Origin: Humibacillus sp.
Lineage (GTDB): Bacteria; Actinomycetota; Actinomycetes; Actinomycetales; Dermatophilaceae
NCBI GenBank assembly: GCA_030452985.1
Contig: JAKDLG010000013.1
Span: 1-61,458, forward strand
Direction: 5' to 3'
Length of the DNA stretch: 61,458 nucleotides
In this document: positions 8,061 to 16,588 of the stretch, in pieces
Layout: every line of letters begins with the position of its first letter
Position numbering within the stretch: position 1 is the stretch's first letter
Position numbers and translations under genes: made by a program
The notes under the pieces: generated by a model
Database searches by the model: none
The model's input: only the letters and a program-made list of their open reading frames with translations
Told to the model about the DNA's origin: nothing

Positions 8061-9427
8061 TGGCAGACGAATCCTCCGTGTCGGTGCTGTGGTTCCGGCG
8101 GGACCTTCGCCTGGGCGACCACCCGGCGCTCCTCGCGGCGGTGGCGGCCGGCACCACCGTGCTCCCGGTCTTCGTCATCGACCCCACCCTGATGCACGAG
8201 GGAACGCCGAGAGCCGACCGGCTGCTCGCGTCGCTGGCCTCACTCTCTCGTGACACCCGCGACACCCTCGTCATCCGCACCGGAGACCCCGTCGAGGTGA
8301 TTCCCGACCTTGCGGTCGAGGTGGGCGCCACTCAGGTGCACGTCACCCGCGAGACCACCCCCTACGGCCGTCGGCGCGATGAAGCGGTGGAGGCGGCCCT
8401 GGAGGCGGCGGGGCGACGCCTCGTCGTCACGGGCACCCCGTACGCGGTCGGGCCCGGCCTGGTCGTCAACCAGTCCGGCTCGCCCTACAAGGTGTTCACC
8501 CCGTTCTCGCGGGCCTGGCGTGAGCACGGGTGGCCGGCACCGGCCGAGCGACCGAAGCGGATCCCGTGGCACCACGGCATCCGCAGTGACGACCTGCCCT
8601 CGCCGGCCTCGTCCGGGCGCATCGAAGCCGGGGAGCACGCCGCCCTGAAACGGTGGGAGGCGTTCCTGGCCGATGACCTCGACGGCTACGCCAACGAGCG
8701 CGACCGCCCCGACCTCGACACCACGAGCCGGCTGTCGGCTCCGCTGAAGTACGGCGAGATCCACCCTCGCACCATCCTCGCCGACATCGCCGCGCACTCC
8801 GCCGGCGACTCGAAGGCGACCCACACCTTCACCAACGAGCTGGCCTGGCGAGAGTTCTACGCCGACGTGCTCTGGCAGCATCCGGCATCCGCCTGGCATG
8901 ACCTGCGCCCCGAGCTCGAGCGCCTCGACTACGACTCGGGCCCCGCGACGGACGAGCTGGTCAAGAGCTGGAAGCAGGGCCGCACCGGCTACCCGATCGT
9001 CGACGCCGGCATGCGCCAGCTGCTGGCCGAGGGCTTCATGCACAACCGGGTGCGCATGATCACCGCGAGCTTCCTCACCAAGGACCTGCACGTGTGGTGG
9101 CCGGTCGGCGCCCGTCACTTTCTCGACCACCTCATCGACGGCGACATCGCCTCCAACAACCACGGCTGGCAGTGGTGTGCCGGCACCGGAACCGACGCCT
9201 CCCCGTACTTCCGGGTGTTCAACCCCATCACCCAGGGCAAGAAGTTCGACCCCGACGGTGACTACGTGCGCCGCTGGGTGCCCGAGCTGCGCCACCTGGA
9301 GGGGAGAACTGCGCACGAGCCCTGGGAGCGCAAGGATGGGTATGAGCACGACTACCCGCAGCGCATCGTCGACCACGACGCTGAGCGCAAGGAGACGCTG
9401 GGCCGGTACGAGTCGGCCCGGCAGTAG
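8060..9427 (+). CDS. phrB: Deoxyribodipyrimidine photolyase (class I CPD type)
   Basis: A 455-residue flavoprotein that splits UV-induced pyrimidine dimers with blue light. The N-terminal antenna-binding domain starts VLWFRRDLRLGDHPAL. The C-terminal FAD domain contains NELAWREFY, EGFMHNRVRMITASFL, the DGDIASNNHGWQW segment and GTGTDASPYFRVFNP, all diagnostic of class I photolyases. Length is typical. The ATG overlaps the preceding TGA (TGATG), so translation is coupled to the fatty-acid enzyme. Placing DNA repair in the same operon as acyl-chain modification, under a B12 light sensor, fits a general response to strong light. Confidence 0.93.
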   Translation: MADESSVSVLWFRRDLRLGDHPALLAAVAAGTTVLPVFVIDPTLMHEGTPRADRLLASLASLSRDTRDTLVIRTGDPVEVIPDLAVEVGATQVHVTRETTPYGRRRDEAVEAALEAAGRRLVVTGTPYAVGPGLVVNQSGSPYKVFTPFSRAWREHGWPAPAERPKRIPWHHGIRSDDLPSPASSGRIEAGEHAALKRWEAFLADDLDGYANERDRPDLDTTSRLSAPLKYGEIHPRTILADIAAHSAGDSKATHTFTNELAWREFYADVLWQHPASAWHDLRPELERLDYDSGPATDELVKSWKQGRTGYPIVDAGMRQLLAEGFMHNRVRMITASFLTKDLHVWWPVGARHFLDHLIDGDIASNNHGWQWCAGTGTDASPYFRVFNPITQGKKFDPDGDYVRRWVPELRHLEGRTAHEPWERKDGYEHDYPQRIVDHDAERKETLGRYESARQ

Positions 9428-9494
9428 CGCCAGCTGCCAACGCACCCGACCAACCTTTCAACCAGCGTTCGACCAGATGTCCAGAAGGAGGCCG

Positions 9495-10223
9495 ATGAGC
9501 CAGCACGGACCCATCGCCGAGCTGCGCGCCTTCGTCACCGCCGCCCTCGTGCAACCCGTGGAGCGCAAGCACTGGGACCCGCCCCAGGTGTTCCGCCGCC
9601 GTCAGATTGTCGTCGTCATCACCCTGATCGCCGGCAGCGGGGTGCTCGCCTGGGCATTGTCGATCACGCCTGGCGACCCACTGTTCTACGTCGCCACGCT
9701 GCTGCTGGCCGCCATCTGGGTGGGCGGCGCTCTCGTCTCCGGGCCGCTGCACGCCGGGATGGGCCGCACGCGGCGCGGCGACCGCGAGGCCCGCCCCATT
9801 GTCCAGTCCCTCGCGCTGGGCCTGCTTCTACTCGCCATCTTCACGCTCGGCGCCCTCGCCGTCGCTCAGGTTCCCTTCCTGCGTGAGCCCGTCGAGGACC
9901 TGCTCGACTATGCGCGGGTCGGCTCGTTCGCGGTCGTGCTCGCCATCACCTTCATCAACGGCCTCGCCGAGGAGCTGTTCTTCCGCGGCGCTCTCTACGC
10001 GGCTCTTCCGCGATACCAGGTCGTGGTCACGACGGTGCTCTACGCCCTGACGACGGTCGGCAGCGGCATCCCGCTGCTCGTGCTCGCCGCCGCCCTGATC
10101 GGTCTCGTCACCGCCCTGCAACGCCGCGTCACCGGGGGCTTCCTCGGCCCGATGATCACGCACGTCACGTGGTCGATCGGCATGCTCCTGCTCCTGCCCC
10201 CCGTCCTCTCCCTCGCGAGGTGA
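9495..10223 (+). CDS. CPBP-family intramembrane protein, incomplete active site
   Basis: A 242-residue polytopic protein with about six hydrophobic segments. EELFFRG (about residues 158-164) is motif 1 of the CPBP/Abi family of glutamic intramembrane proteases, and THVTWS (about 220) is motif 3. The histidine of motif 2 (FxxxH) is not seen; the corresponding helix reads VLYALTTVG. The family includes Rce1-type CAAX proteases and bacteriocin-immunity proteins. ATG follows AAGGAGG (9485-9491). It lies 67 bases after photolyase and 5 bases before the SDR-TspO gene, so it belongs to the same operon. Whether it still cleaves peptides is doubtful; a structural or lipid-related role is possible. Confidence 0.75.
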   Translation: MSQHGPIAELRAFVTAALVQPVERKHWDPPQVFRRRQIVVVITLIAGSGVLAWALSITPGDPLFYVATLLLAAIWVGGALVSGPLHAGMGRTRRGDREARPIVQSLALGLLLLAIFTLGALAVAQVPFLREPVEDLLDYARVGSFAVVLAITFINGLAEELFFRGALYAALPRYQVVVTTVLYALTTVGSGIPLLVLAAALIGLVTALQRRVTGGFLGPMITHVTWSIGMLLLLPPVLSLAR

Positions 10224-10228
10224 ACCGC

Positions 10229-11653
10229 ATGACCCCTACCCCCACCGACGACCCCGACCGCACCGCCCTGGTGACCGGCGCCTCCGGCTACATCGGCGGG
10301 CACCTCGTGCCGAAGCTGCTGAATGCCGGTTGGTCGGTTCGGGTGCTGACCCGGCACGCCGACTCGCTCAACGACAAGCCGTGGCGCGGTCACGTCGACG
10401 TCGTCGAAGGCGATGTCGGCTCGGCCGACGACATGCGGCGGGCTCTACAGGGGATCCGGTCCGCCTGGTACCTCGTGCACTCGATGGACGACCAGCCCGA
10501 CTTCGCCCGGCGTGACCGCGAGGCGGCCCAGGCGTTCGCCGACGCCGCCGAGCAGCAGGGCGTGCGGCGCATCGTCTACCTCGGCGGCATCCACCCCGAC
10601 CACGAGCTGCTCTCACCCCACCTGGCCTCGCGCGTCGAGGTCGGCCGCACCTTCCTCGGCTCGAAGGTGCCGACCGCCGTGCTGCAGGCGGCCGTCGTGC
10701 TCGGCGACGGCTCCGCCTCCTTCGACATGCTGCGCTACCTCACGTCGCGGCTGCCGGCCATGGTGGCCCCGAAGTGGCTCGACAACCGTATCCAGCCGAT
10801 CGCCGTCGACGACGTGACGACGCTGCTCGCCGGCGCGGGCGATCTGCCGGATGACGTCAACCGCACCTTCGACATCGGCGCCGACGAGGTGCTCACCTAT
10901 CGCGAGATGATCCAGCGGTTCGCCAAGGTCGTCGGGCACCGGCCACCCGTGATGGTGACCGTGCCGGTGCTCACGCCGCGCCTCGCCAGCCACTGGGTCG
11001 GGCTCGTCACGCCGATCTCCCCCGGCCTGGCCAAACCCCTGGTCGGCAGCCTCGTGCACGAGGTGGTCGTCAAGGAGAACGACCTGCTGCAGTACGTGCC
11101 GCACGAAGGGAAGTTCACCTCCTTCGACGACGCCGTCGCCGAAGCGATGAAGGGTGCCACCCCCGACACCCTGCCGCGCAACCTGCTCGTCGCCGGGGCC
11201 GCGGTGGCCGCGTGCGCCGTGGTCGGAGCCCTTGCCACCAAGCCCGAGTCGAACTGGTACAAGGGTCTCGACCTGCCCGACTGGCAACCGCCCACGATCG
11301 CCTTCCCGGTGGTGTGGACGGCGCTCTACGCCGACCTGGCTGTGAGCACGGCGGCCACCCTGACCTCGCTCGACCGCGACGACTCCCCCGAGAAGCGCTC
11401 GGCCTACCTGCGCGCGGTCGGCGGCAACCTCGTGCTCAACGCAGCGTGGAGCTGGCTGTTCTGGCGCTCGAAGCGACCCGCGCTCGCGACCCTCGAGTGC
11501 GCCGCGCTCACCCTCAGCTCGGTCGACCTGGCTCGCCGCTCGGCGAAGCGCGAACCGCTGGCCGGCGCGGCCCTGCTGCCCTACGCGGCCTGGTGCGGGT
11601 TCGCCACGGTGCTCTCGGGCGCCATCGCGCGCCGCAACCCTCGCCGGAAGTGA
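10229..11653 (+). CDS. Fusion of NAD(P)-binding SDR-like domain and TspO/MBR membrane domain
   Basis: A 474-residue two-domain protein. Residues of about 10-320 are an atypical SDR/NmrA-like domain (ALVTGASGYIGGHLVPKLL; RIVYLGGIHPD). Residues of about 335-474 are a TspO/MBR domain: NWYKGLDLPDWQPP, FPVVWTALYADL, NLVLNAAWSWLFW and a terminal helix, five helices overall. TspO proteins bind tetrapyrroles and in Rhodobacter modulate light/oxygen gene control. The ATG has GAGG eight bases upstream; a GTG at 10220 is an alternative. It closes the light operon. Fusion suggests that a soluble dehydrogenase-like sensor or enzyme is tethered to a tetrapyrrole-binding membrane module. A stand-alone paralogue of the SDR part lies at 34214-35197. 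Confidence 0.85.
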   Translation: MTPTPTDDPDRTALVTGASGYIGGHLVPKLLNAGWSVRVLTRHADSLNDKPWRGHVDVVEGDVGSADDMRRALQGIRSAWYLVHSMDDQPDFARRDREAAQAFADAAEQQGVRRIVYLGGIHPDHELLSPHLASRVEVGRTFLGSKVPTAVLQAAVVLGDGSASFDMLRYLTSRLPAMVAPKWLDNRIQPIAVDDVTTLLAGAGDLPDDVNRTFDIGADEVLTYREMIQRFAKVVGHRPPVMVTVPVLTPRLASHWVGLVTPISPGLAKPLVGSLVHEVVVKENDLLQYVPHEGKFTSFDDAVAEAMKGATPDTLPRNLLVAGAAVAACAVVGALATKPESNWYKGLDLPDWQPPTIAFPVVWTALYADLAVSTAATLTSLDRDDSPEKRSAYLRAVGGNLVLNAAWSWLFWRSKRPALATLECAALTLSSVDLARRSAKREPLAGAALLPYAAWCGFATVLSGAIARRNPRRK

Positions 11654-12345
11654 GCGTGTCTGGTCTTCGCGGGGCCGACCGCGGTCGGGTGTCTCGTCCT
11701 CTGCCGTCTCGACGATCGTCGTGTTGTGACCGGCCTGGTAGACCACTGCTTCGTAGTCGGGGAGTGCTCGGCTCCAGAAGGTGTCGAGCCCGGTCGCGCA
11801 GGGCGGCAACGGCGATGGGGTTCCGGCCGGTAGATCCGCCGCATACCCTCCGCGTACCCTCCACCTGCTCGGGTCAGCCAACACCCCGGGGCCAGCAGCG
11901 CTGGGGTACGTCTCCACGAACTTTAAGTTCCTACCGCCTTTAAGCCCGCCAATGCTGTTCATCGGGCGATAGCCGACTCTTGGGACGTCTAGTCGATACC
12001 CAAGACAGGCAGATACTGCCTCGCGTATGCCGAGCGGCCAACGTCAGGGCCGTGACACCGACCGCTGGCGGCCGATGCGTACGGAGGGGCCCTTGCCTCA
12101 TCGGTGCCGGCAGCGACGGATTCGTGGGGCGGCGCTTGTCGACCACGTGCGTGTCGTGTCGGTGAGATGTGAACGCGCTCAGGGTGATGAGCCACTCTCA
12201 ACCGGTGCGGCGTTTCGGGGCCCCAGCCGAGCCGCCTTTCACCGACAGGGTTGCCTCCTAGGGTCCAGCGGCGTGTCACAGTAGCGCCCATGTTCGTTCA
12301 CGAGGCGCGCTTCCTCGGCTGCCGCCTCTGCCTCGGGCATGGGAC
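11654..12345. other. Intergenic region without a supported gene
   Basis: About 690 bases. On the minus strand, around 11690-11960, a long open stretch reads protein-like (ALPDYEAVVYQAGHNTTIV) but runs antisense into the SDR-TspO gene and matches no family I know; it may be the remnant of an acquired gene. A perfect 6+1+6 palindrome, GAACTTTAAGTTC, sits at 11918-11930 with no gene start nearby. I see no promoter or terminator that I can defend. Confidence 0.4.
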
Positions 12346-12543
12346 TTGTGCCGGGACGCTCGCAACGTTGACGTCATCACGAGCTGCGGCGATGACGTTG
12401 AAAACCGCTACGTGCGGTTCGAGCTCAGCGAACGTGAAGAACGGCAACCACCGACGATGCCGTCCCACCTCATGGTCATGCATCAGATGAGTGGAGATGT
12501 AGGAGGTCTACTGCGCGAGAGACCGCAAAGGATCGCAACGTGA
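12346..12543 (+). CDS. Possible small or truncated protein coupled to the next gene
   Basis: A 65-codon frame ending in TGA at 12541-12543, which overlaps the GTG start of the next gene as GTGA, the usual actinobacterial coupling overlap. The second half (ENRYVRFELSEREERQ onwards) has normal amino-acid composition, while the start (a TTG) is weak. It could be the C-terminal remnant of a longer gene whose 5' part has decayed. I recognise no family. Confidence 0.25.
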   Translation: MCRDARNVDVITSCGDDVENRYVRFELSEREERQPPTMPSHLMVMHQMSGDVGGLLRERPQRIAT

Positions 12544-14842
12544 GGGTGGCACCCTTTTCCGCAAGGGTCGGGCCGACGCCAAGCCTGCTGGGTCGCCGGG
12601 GTGCGCGAGCAGCCCGATGGGCACCCGCAACGACGGCGCTGACCGGTTCGGTCGTTCTCGCTCTTTCCACCGGCGTCTCCGCCGCAGATGTCACCCGTTT
12701 CGCCGTCGGCACCGCCTGGTCGGTGCTGCTGCCTGGCCTGGTGGTGACCAGGTGGGCTCGACCGCACCCATCGTCGCTCCTCGGTGAGGTGGCGACCGGC
12801 TTCGTCGTCGGTCTCGGACTGCAGCTGACCGCGTGGGCCATGTTCGTGGGGGTGGGCGGTCCCGGTGCCGGCCACTGGCTTGCGCTCTACCCGCTGCTTT
12901 TCGTCACGGCCGGTGCCATCTCACACCGACTGCGTGCCCGATTGCGAGCACCCACCTACTCCGAGCGTGTCCCGGCCGCTGCGGCCTGGTCACTGTGCGC
13001 CGCCTACCTCACGGCGATCGCCTGGCTGTGGGCGACGGTGTTGGACCGCACGCCCCTGCCGCCCGGCCGCGGCCGGTGGTACCAGGATCTCTACTGGCAC
13101 CTGTCGATCAGCGCCGAGGCTCGGCACTCTGCCCCGCCGGAGGTCCCGCAAGTTGCCGGTGAACCGCTGTCGTACCACTGGTTTGCGAACGCCCACATGG
13201 CGGCGGACGCCCTCGTCAGTGGGGTTGACGTCCTGGTGGTCGGGGCACGCCTCTGGTACCTGCCCGTTTACGCGGCAATCATCGTTCTCACCTACCTCCT
13301 CGCCGCTCGACTCGCGGCAGCACCGTGGGCCGGGGTGCTCGCGGTCGCACTCGTCGTCGTGCCGTCAGCGCTGGCCCCGGTGCGGTGGATCGCGGCCGTC
13401 GGTGCGGAGTCGCTTATTCCGCAGTCCCCGTCACAGATCTTCGGCCTGCCTGGGCTGCTGGTTCTGATTGGCACTCTCGCCGGGATCGTGGCCGCCCCGA
13501 ACGGGGGCGCGGTCCGTCGCGGCGAATGGATCCTGCTGATGCTGTTCGCCATGCTGTCCGCTGGCTCGAAGTCCTCGATCTTACCGACGGTCCTTGCGGG
13601 CCTGCTTCTGGTGCTTGTGGTGTCGTGGTGGCGACGCCGAACCGATCCCACGAGGTCGCTGGCGCCGACGCTCGCGGCGACCGCCTTGGTGGCACTGGTG
13701 CTGCTGCCTGCGTCGCGGCTGCTGGCGGGGGGTAGCGCAGGCTCCACCCTCGGCTTCCTGACCGCGGTCGACCAGACCACCGCCCTCCAGCACGCGACAG
13801 CTCTGGAGCGCGCGGGTGTGATCGGCACACCGCTCCTGCTGAGCCTCGCGGGGATCATCGGGCTCCTGATTGCCGTGCAGTTCGCGGGGGTCCTGCTCGC
13901 GTGGCCGCTGCGCCACGATCCGCGGGCCGTGTTGCTGGCAGGGTGCGTCCTCGCGGGCTTCGGCGCACTGATGGTGGTACACCATCCGGGGGGTTCGCAG
14001 CTCTACTTCATGCGCGGGGTGATGCCGATCGTCGCGGTTCTCACCGCCTGGGGTGCTGCGCACGCCGTACGTCGCGAGGCACGGTCCGTTGCGGTGACCG
14101 CAGGCGCGGTGGCACTGGGCGTTGTCGCGGGGTTGGCCGGCTGGGCCGCGGTCGCGCTGGCCGGTGGAACGCAGCAGGGCCCTCAGACCGGTATCACGCG
14201 CCTCGCACTCGCGCTTTCGGTGCTCGCTGCTTGCGCCGTGCTCGCCGTCGCCTTCCTACGTGTCCGTCGACGCCCCCCTGGTCGCGCACCGCAGTGGTGG
14301 CCGCGGTGCTGGCTGCGATCTTGGTGCCCAGTGCCGTCGACAGCGGACGAAGCGTTGTGGCCACCATGCGTCTGCCAGGGCCGAGCCAGCTGTCCGCCGC
14401 CCAGATCGCGGGCACCACCTGGCTACGAGAGCACACCCCCGCCGCAACCTTGATCGCCACCAACGTTCACTGCTCCTCGGGCCCTACCCGCCCTGGATGC
14501 GACTCGCGCGCCTTCTGGGTCACCGGGCTCGGTGAGCGGCAGGCCTATGTCGAGTCGTGGGGCTACACCGACCAGGCCCAGGCGGCGGCGAAGCGCCTCA
14601 CCGGCACCCGGCACGTCAACTACACTCGCGTGCCGTTCTTCGACCCGGCGCGGCTGCGCCTCAACGACGCCGCCTTCACCGCACCGACGGCCGACATCCT
14701 GGCCCGACTCTACGCAGCCGGTGTCAGAGTGCTGTTCGCCGACGCGACCGCCGGCCCCGTGTCACCGGCCCTGGCCTCCTTGGCCCAGCCGGTCTTCCGC
14801 GACGCCGGAGTCACGATCTACCTCTTGCGCCCAGCGCCTTAG
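12540..14842 (+). pseudogene. Polytopic membrane protein (GT-C-like) interrupted by a frameshift
   Basis: From the GTG at 12540 a membrane protein with about 12 hydrophobic segments runs to about residue 578, with the lumenal-type motif YQDLYWHLSISAEAR and SYHWFANAHMAAD reminiscent of GT-C glycosyltransferases. At the six-C run 14273-14278 the reading switches: the continuing frame becomes arginine/cysteine-rich and stops at 14453, while the -1 frame gives PPWSRTAVVAAVLAAILV, a last helix, and a C-terminal extracytoplasmic domain (CDSRAFWVTGLGERQAYVES) ending at 14842. A seventh C would restore one protein of about 767 residues. The cause may be sequencing error, true mutation or slippage. 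Actinobacterial proteins with this membrane plus periplasmic-tail plan are probable surface glycan transferases, but this is not proven. Confidence 0.75.
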
Positions 14843-15015
14843 CCCCTATTGGCCAATCCGGCCCGCCAGAGCCCGACCCACGGCGTTCGAGCAAGCGGAG
14901 CTCGACCTCCTCGGTTCGGCGTCTGCTTCATCACCCTCCGAGCCTGATGTACTGATGCGTGTGATTCCGAGGCTCGTCAACATCGGCGGTGCCACGCGAA
15001 CCGGAGGTGGTTGCG

Positions 15016-15780
15016 GTGACGCTCTTTGACCTGACCGGACGAACAGCGCTGGTCACCGGCTCCAGCCGCGGGATCGGTATGGCGCTGGCACGAGGCCTGC
15101 TGGAAGCCGGGGCCCGCGTCGTCGTCCATGGCCGAGACCGCTCCAGTGCCGAAGAGGCGGCCTCGACCCTGCACCGTTCAACCGGCGGCGAGACCCGAGT
15201 GGCCACGTTCGACGTCACTGATCCGAGCGCGATCGAGGGCGGCCTGGTCGAGATCGAGCAACACTGGGGCGGGATCGACGTCTTGGTGAACAACGTTGGC
15301 ATGCAGCGTCGTTCCCCGTTTCTCGAAGCCACAAAGGCTGACTGGGACGATCTGGTGGCGACCAACCTCACCAGCGCCTTTCTGGTGGGCCAGCAGGTCG
15401 GGCGCGGCATGGCGGCACGAGGCTCCGGCAAGATCATCAACATCGGTTCCGTTCAGAGCCAGCTGGCGAGGCCCGGGGTCACGCCCTACAGCGCGACCAA
15501 GGGCGGCATCGTCATGCTCACCAAGGGGATGTGCGCCGACCTGGCGCCATACGGCATCCAGACGAATGCCATTGCCCCTGGCTACTTCTCGACAGAGCTC
15601 ACCGCAGCGCTGGTGGCTGACGAACAGTTCACCGCCTGGGTCGCGGATCGCACGCCTGCCGGCCGCTGGGGTCGAGTCGACGACATGCTCGGCGCCGTGG
15701 TCTTCTTCGCTTCCGCCGCCTCAGACTTCGTCAACGGCCAGGTGCTCTACGTGGACGGCGGTATGACGGCTGTCGTGTGA
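15016..15780 (+). CDS. Short-chain dehydrogenase/reductase, gluconate 5-dehydrogenase-like
   Basis: A 254-residue classical SDR. ALVTGSSRGIGMALA is the cofactor site, VLVNNVGMQRR the NAG-type motif, IINIGSVQSQ carries the catalytic Ser, and YSATKGG the Tyr-x-x-x-Lys pair. The C-terminal APGYFSTELT and VDGGMTAVV blocks are those of gluconate 5-dehydrogenase/IdnO-like enzymes, which interconvert gluconate and 5-ketogluconate. GTG at 15016 with GGAGGTGG upstream. It stands alone, following the frameshifted membrane gene by about 170 bases. Substrate choice among sugar acids is uncertain. Confidence 0.82.
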   Translation: MTLFDLTGRTALVTGSSRGIGMALARGLLEAGARVVVHGRDRSSAEEAASTLHRSTGGETRVATFDVTDPSAIEGGLVEIEQHWGGIDVLVNNVGMQRRSPFLEATKADWDDLVATNLTSAFLVGQQVGRGMAARGSGKIINIGSVQSQLARPGVTPYSATKGGIVMLTKGMCADLAPYGIQTNAIAPGYFSTELTAALVADEQFTAWVADRTPAGRWGRVDDMLGAVVFFASAASDFVNGQVLYVDGGMTAVV

Positions 15781-15923
15781 GTCGGCCACGGTGAACCGCA
15801 CCTGCCATCGGTACCTCGGTGGTTGACGTCTTCGCGCTTTCGTCGTCTACCGATTCGGTGTGCGCTTCCGCCAGCGATGGACCCGCACTTCCGCAGTGTC
15901 ACGCGTACTCCTACGGTCGGACG

Positions 15924-16520
15924 GTGCCCACGCTGCTCACCGGCTTTCTCACGATGCTCACGCTCATCGTGGCCATCGGTGCCCAGAACGCCTTCGTGCT
16001 GCGCACCGGCCTGGCCCGCCACCACGTCGGAGTGGTCGTGCTGGTGTGCGCCCTCTCGGATGCCGTGCTCGTTCTGGCCGGCGTGCTCGGGGTCGGCAGC
16101 GTCGTCTCGACGCACCCGAGCCTGCTCACCTGGGTGCGCTGGCTCGGGGCCGCGTACCTGGTCGGTTACGGCCTCACCTGCCTGCGGAACGCTCGCCATC
16201 CCCAGTCCCTCGCTGTAACCGGGGAGGCGCCGCCGCGGCGCGGCGTGCTCACCACCGTGCTCGCGCTGACCTGGCTCAACCCGCATGTCTATCTCGACAC
16301 GGTGCTGCTGGTCGGCTCCCTGGCCAACCAGCATCCGGGCTCGGGCCGATGGTGGTTCGCGGTAGGCGCAATCACGGCGAGCGTTCTGTGGTTCACCGGC
16401 CTCGGCTACGGAGCCCGACTTCTCGCGCCACTCTTCGCCAAGCCCCTGACGTGGCGACTACTCGACGTCGCTATCGCCTTGGTGATGTTCAGCATCGCTG
16501 CGGTGCTCGTACTGACCTGA
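15924..16520 (+). CDS. LysE/ArgO family amino acid exporter
   Basis: A 198-residue protein with six hydrophobic helices. The opening PTLLTGFLTMLTLIVAIGAQ followed by NAFVLRTGL is the family signature, and ALTWLNPHVYLDTVLL is the second conserved block with its NPH motif. LysE-type carriers export lysine or arginine and protect cells fed with peptides. The GTG at 15924 is preferred because it precedes the family's first helix directly; an in-frame upstream extension reads unlike protein. No strong Shine-Dalgarno is seen. The LysR-type regulator (ArgP/LysG) that often sits divergently is missing. It converges with the DUF222 gene. Confidence 0.88.
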   Translation: MPTLLTGFLTMLTLIVAIGAQNAFVLRTGLARHHVGVVVLVCALSDAVLVLAGVLGVGSVVSTHPSLLTWVRWLGAAYLVGYGLTCLRNARHPQSLAVTGEAPPRRGVLTTVLALTWLNPHVYLDTVLLVGSLANQHPGSGRWWFAVGAITASVLWFTGLGYGARLLAPLFAKPLTWRLLDVAIALVMFSIAAVLVLT

Positions 16521-16526
16521 CCCGAA

Positions 16527-16578
16527 TCTGAGGTGAGGGTCTTGGGTTGACCGGACCACCCCGAGCCTCGCCTTCAGA
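16527..16578. terminator. Bidirectional hairpin between convergent genes
   Basis: TCTGAGGTGAGG (16527-16538) pairs with CCTCGCCTTCAGA (16566-16578) with one bulge and a wobble pair. It fills the gap between the stops of the LysE and DUF222 genes. No clear U-run follows. Confidence 0.5.
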
Positions 16579-16588
16579 GCGCGGGGGA

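Noticed and set aside
10613..11962. A 449-codon minus-strand frame across the SDR-TspO gene
   Set aside because: Most is a mirror of the plus-strand gene; only the first 100 codons outside it look protein-like, and they match nothing I know.
14260..14290. Programmed -1 frameshift at the C6 run
   Set aside because: No downstream pseudoknot or upstream Shine-Dalgarno-like stimulator was evident, so indel or sequencing error is more likely; kept as a pseudogene.
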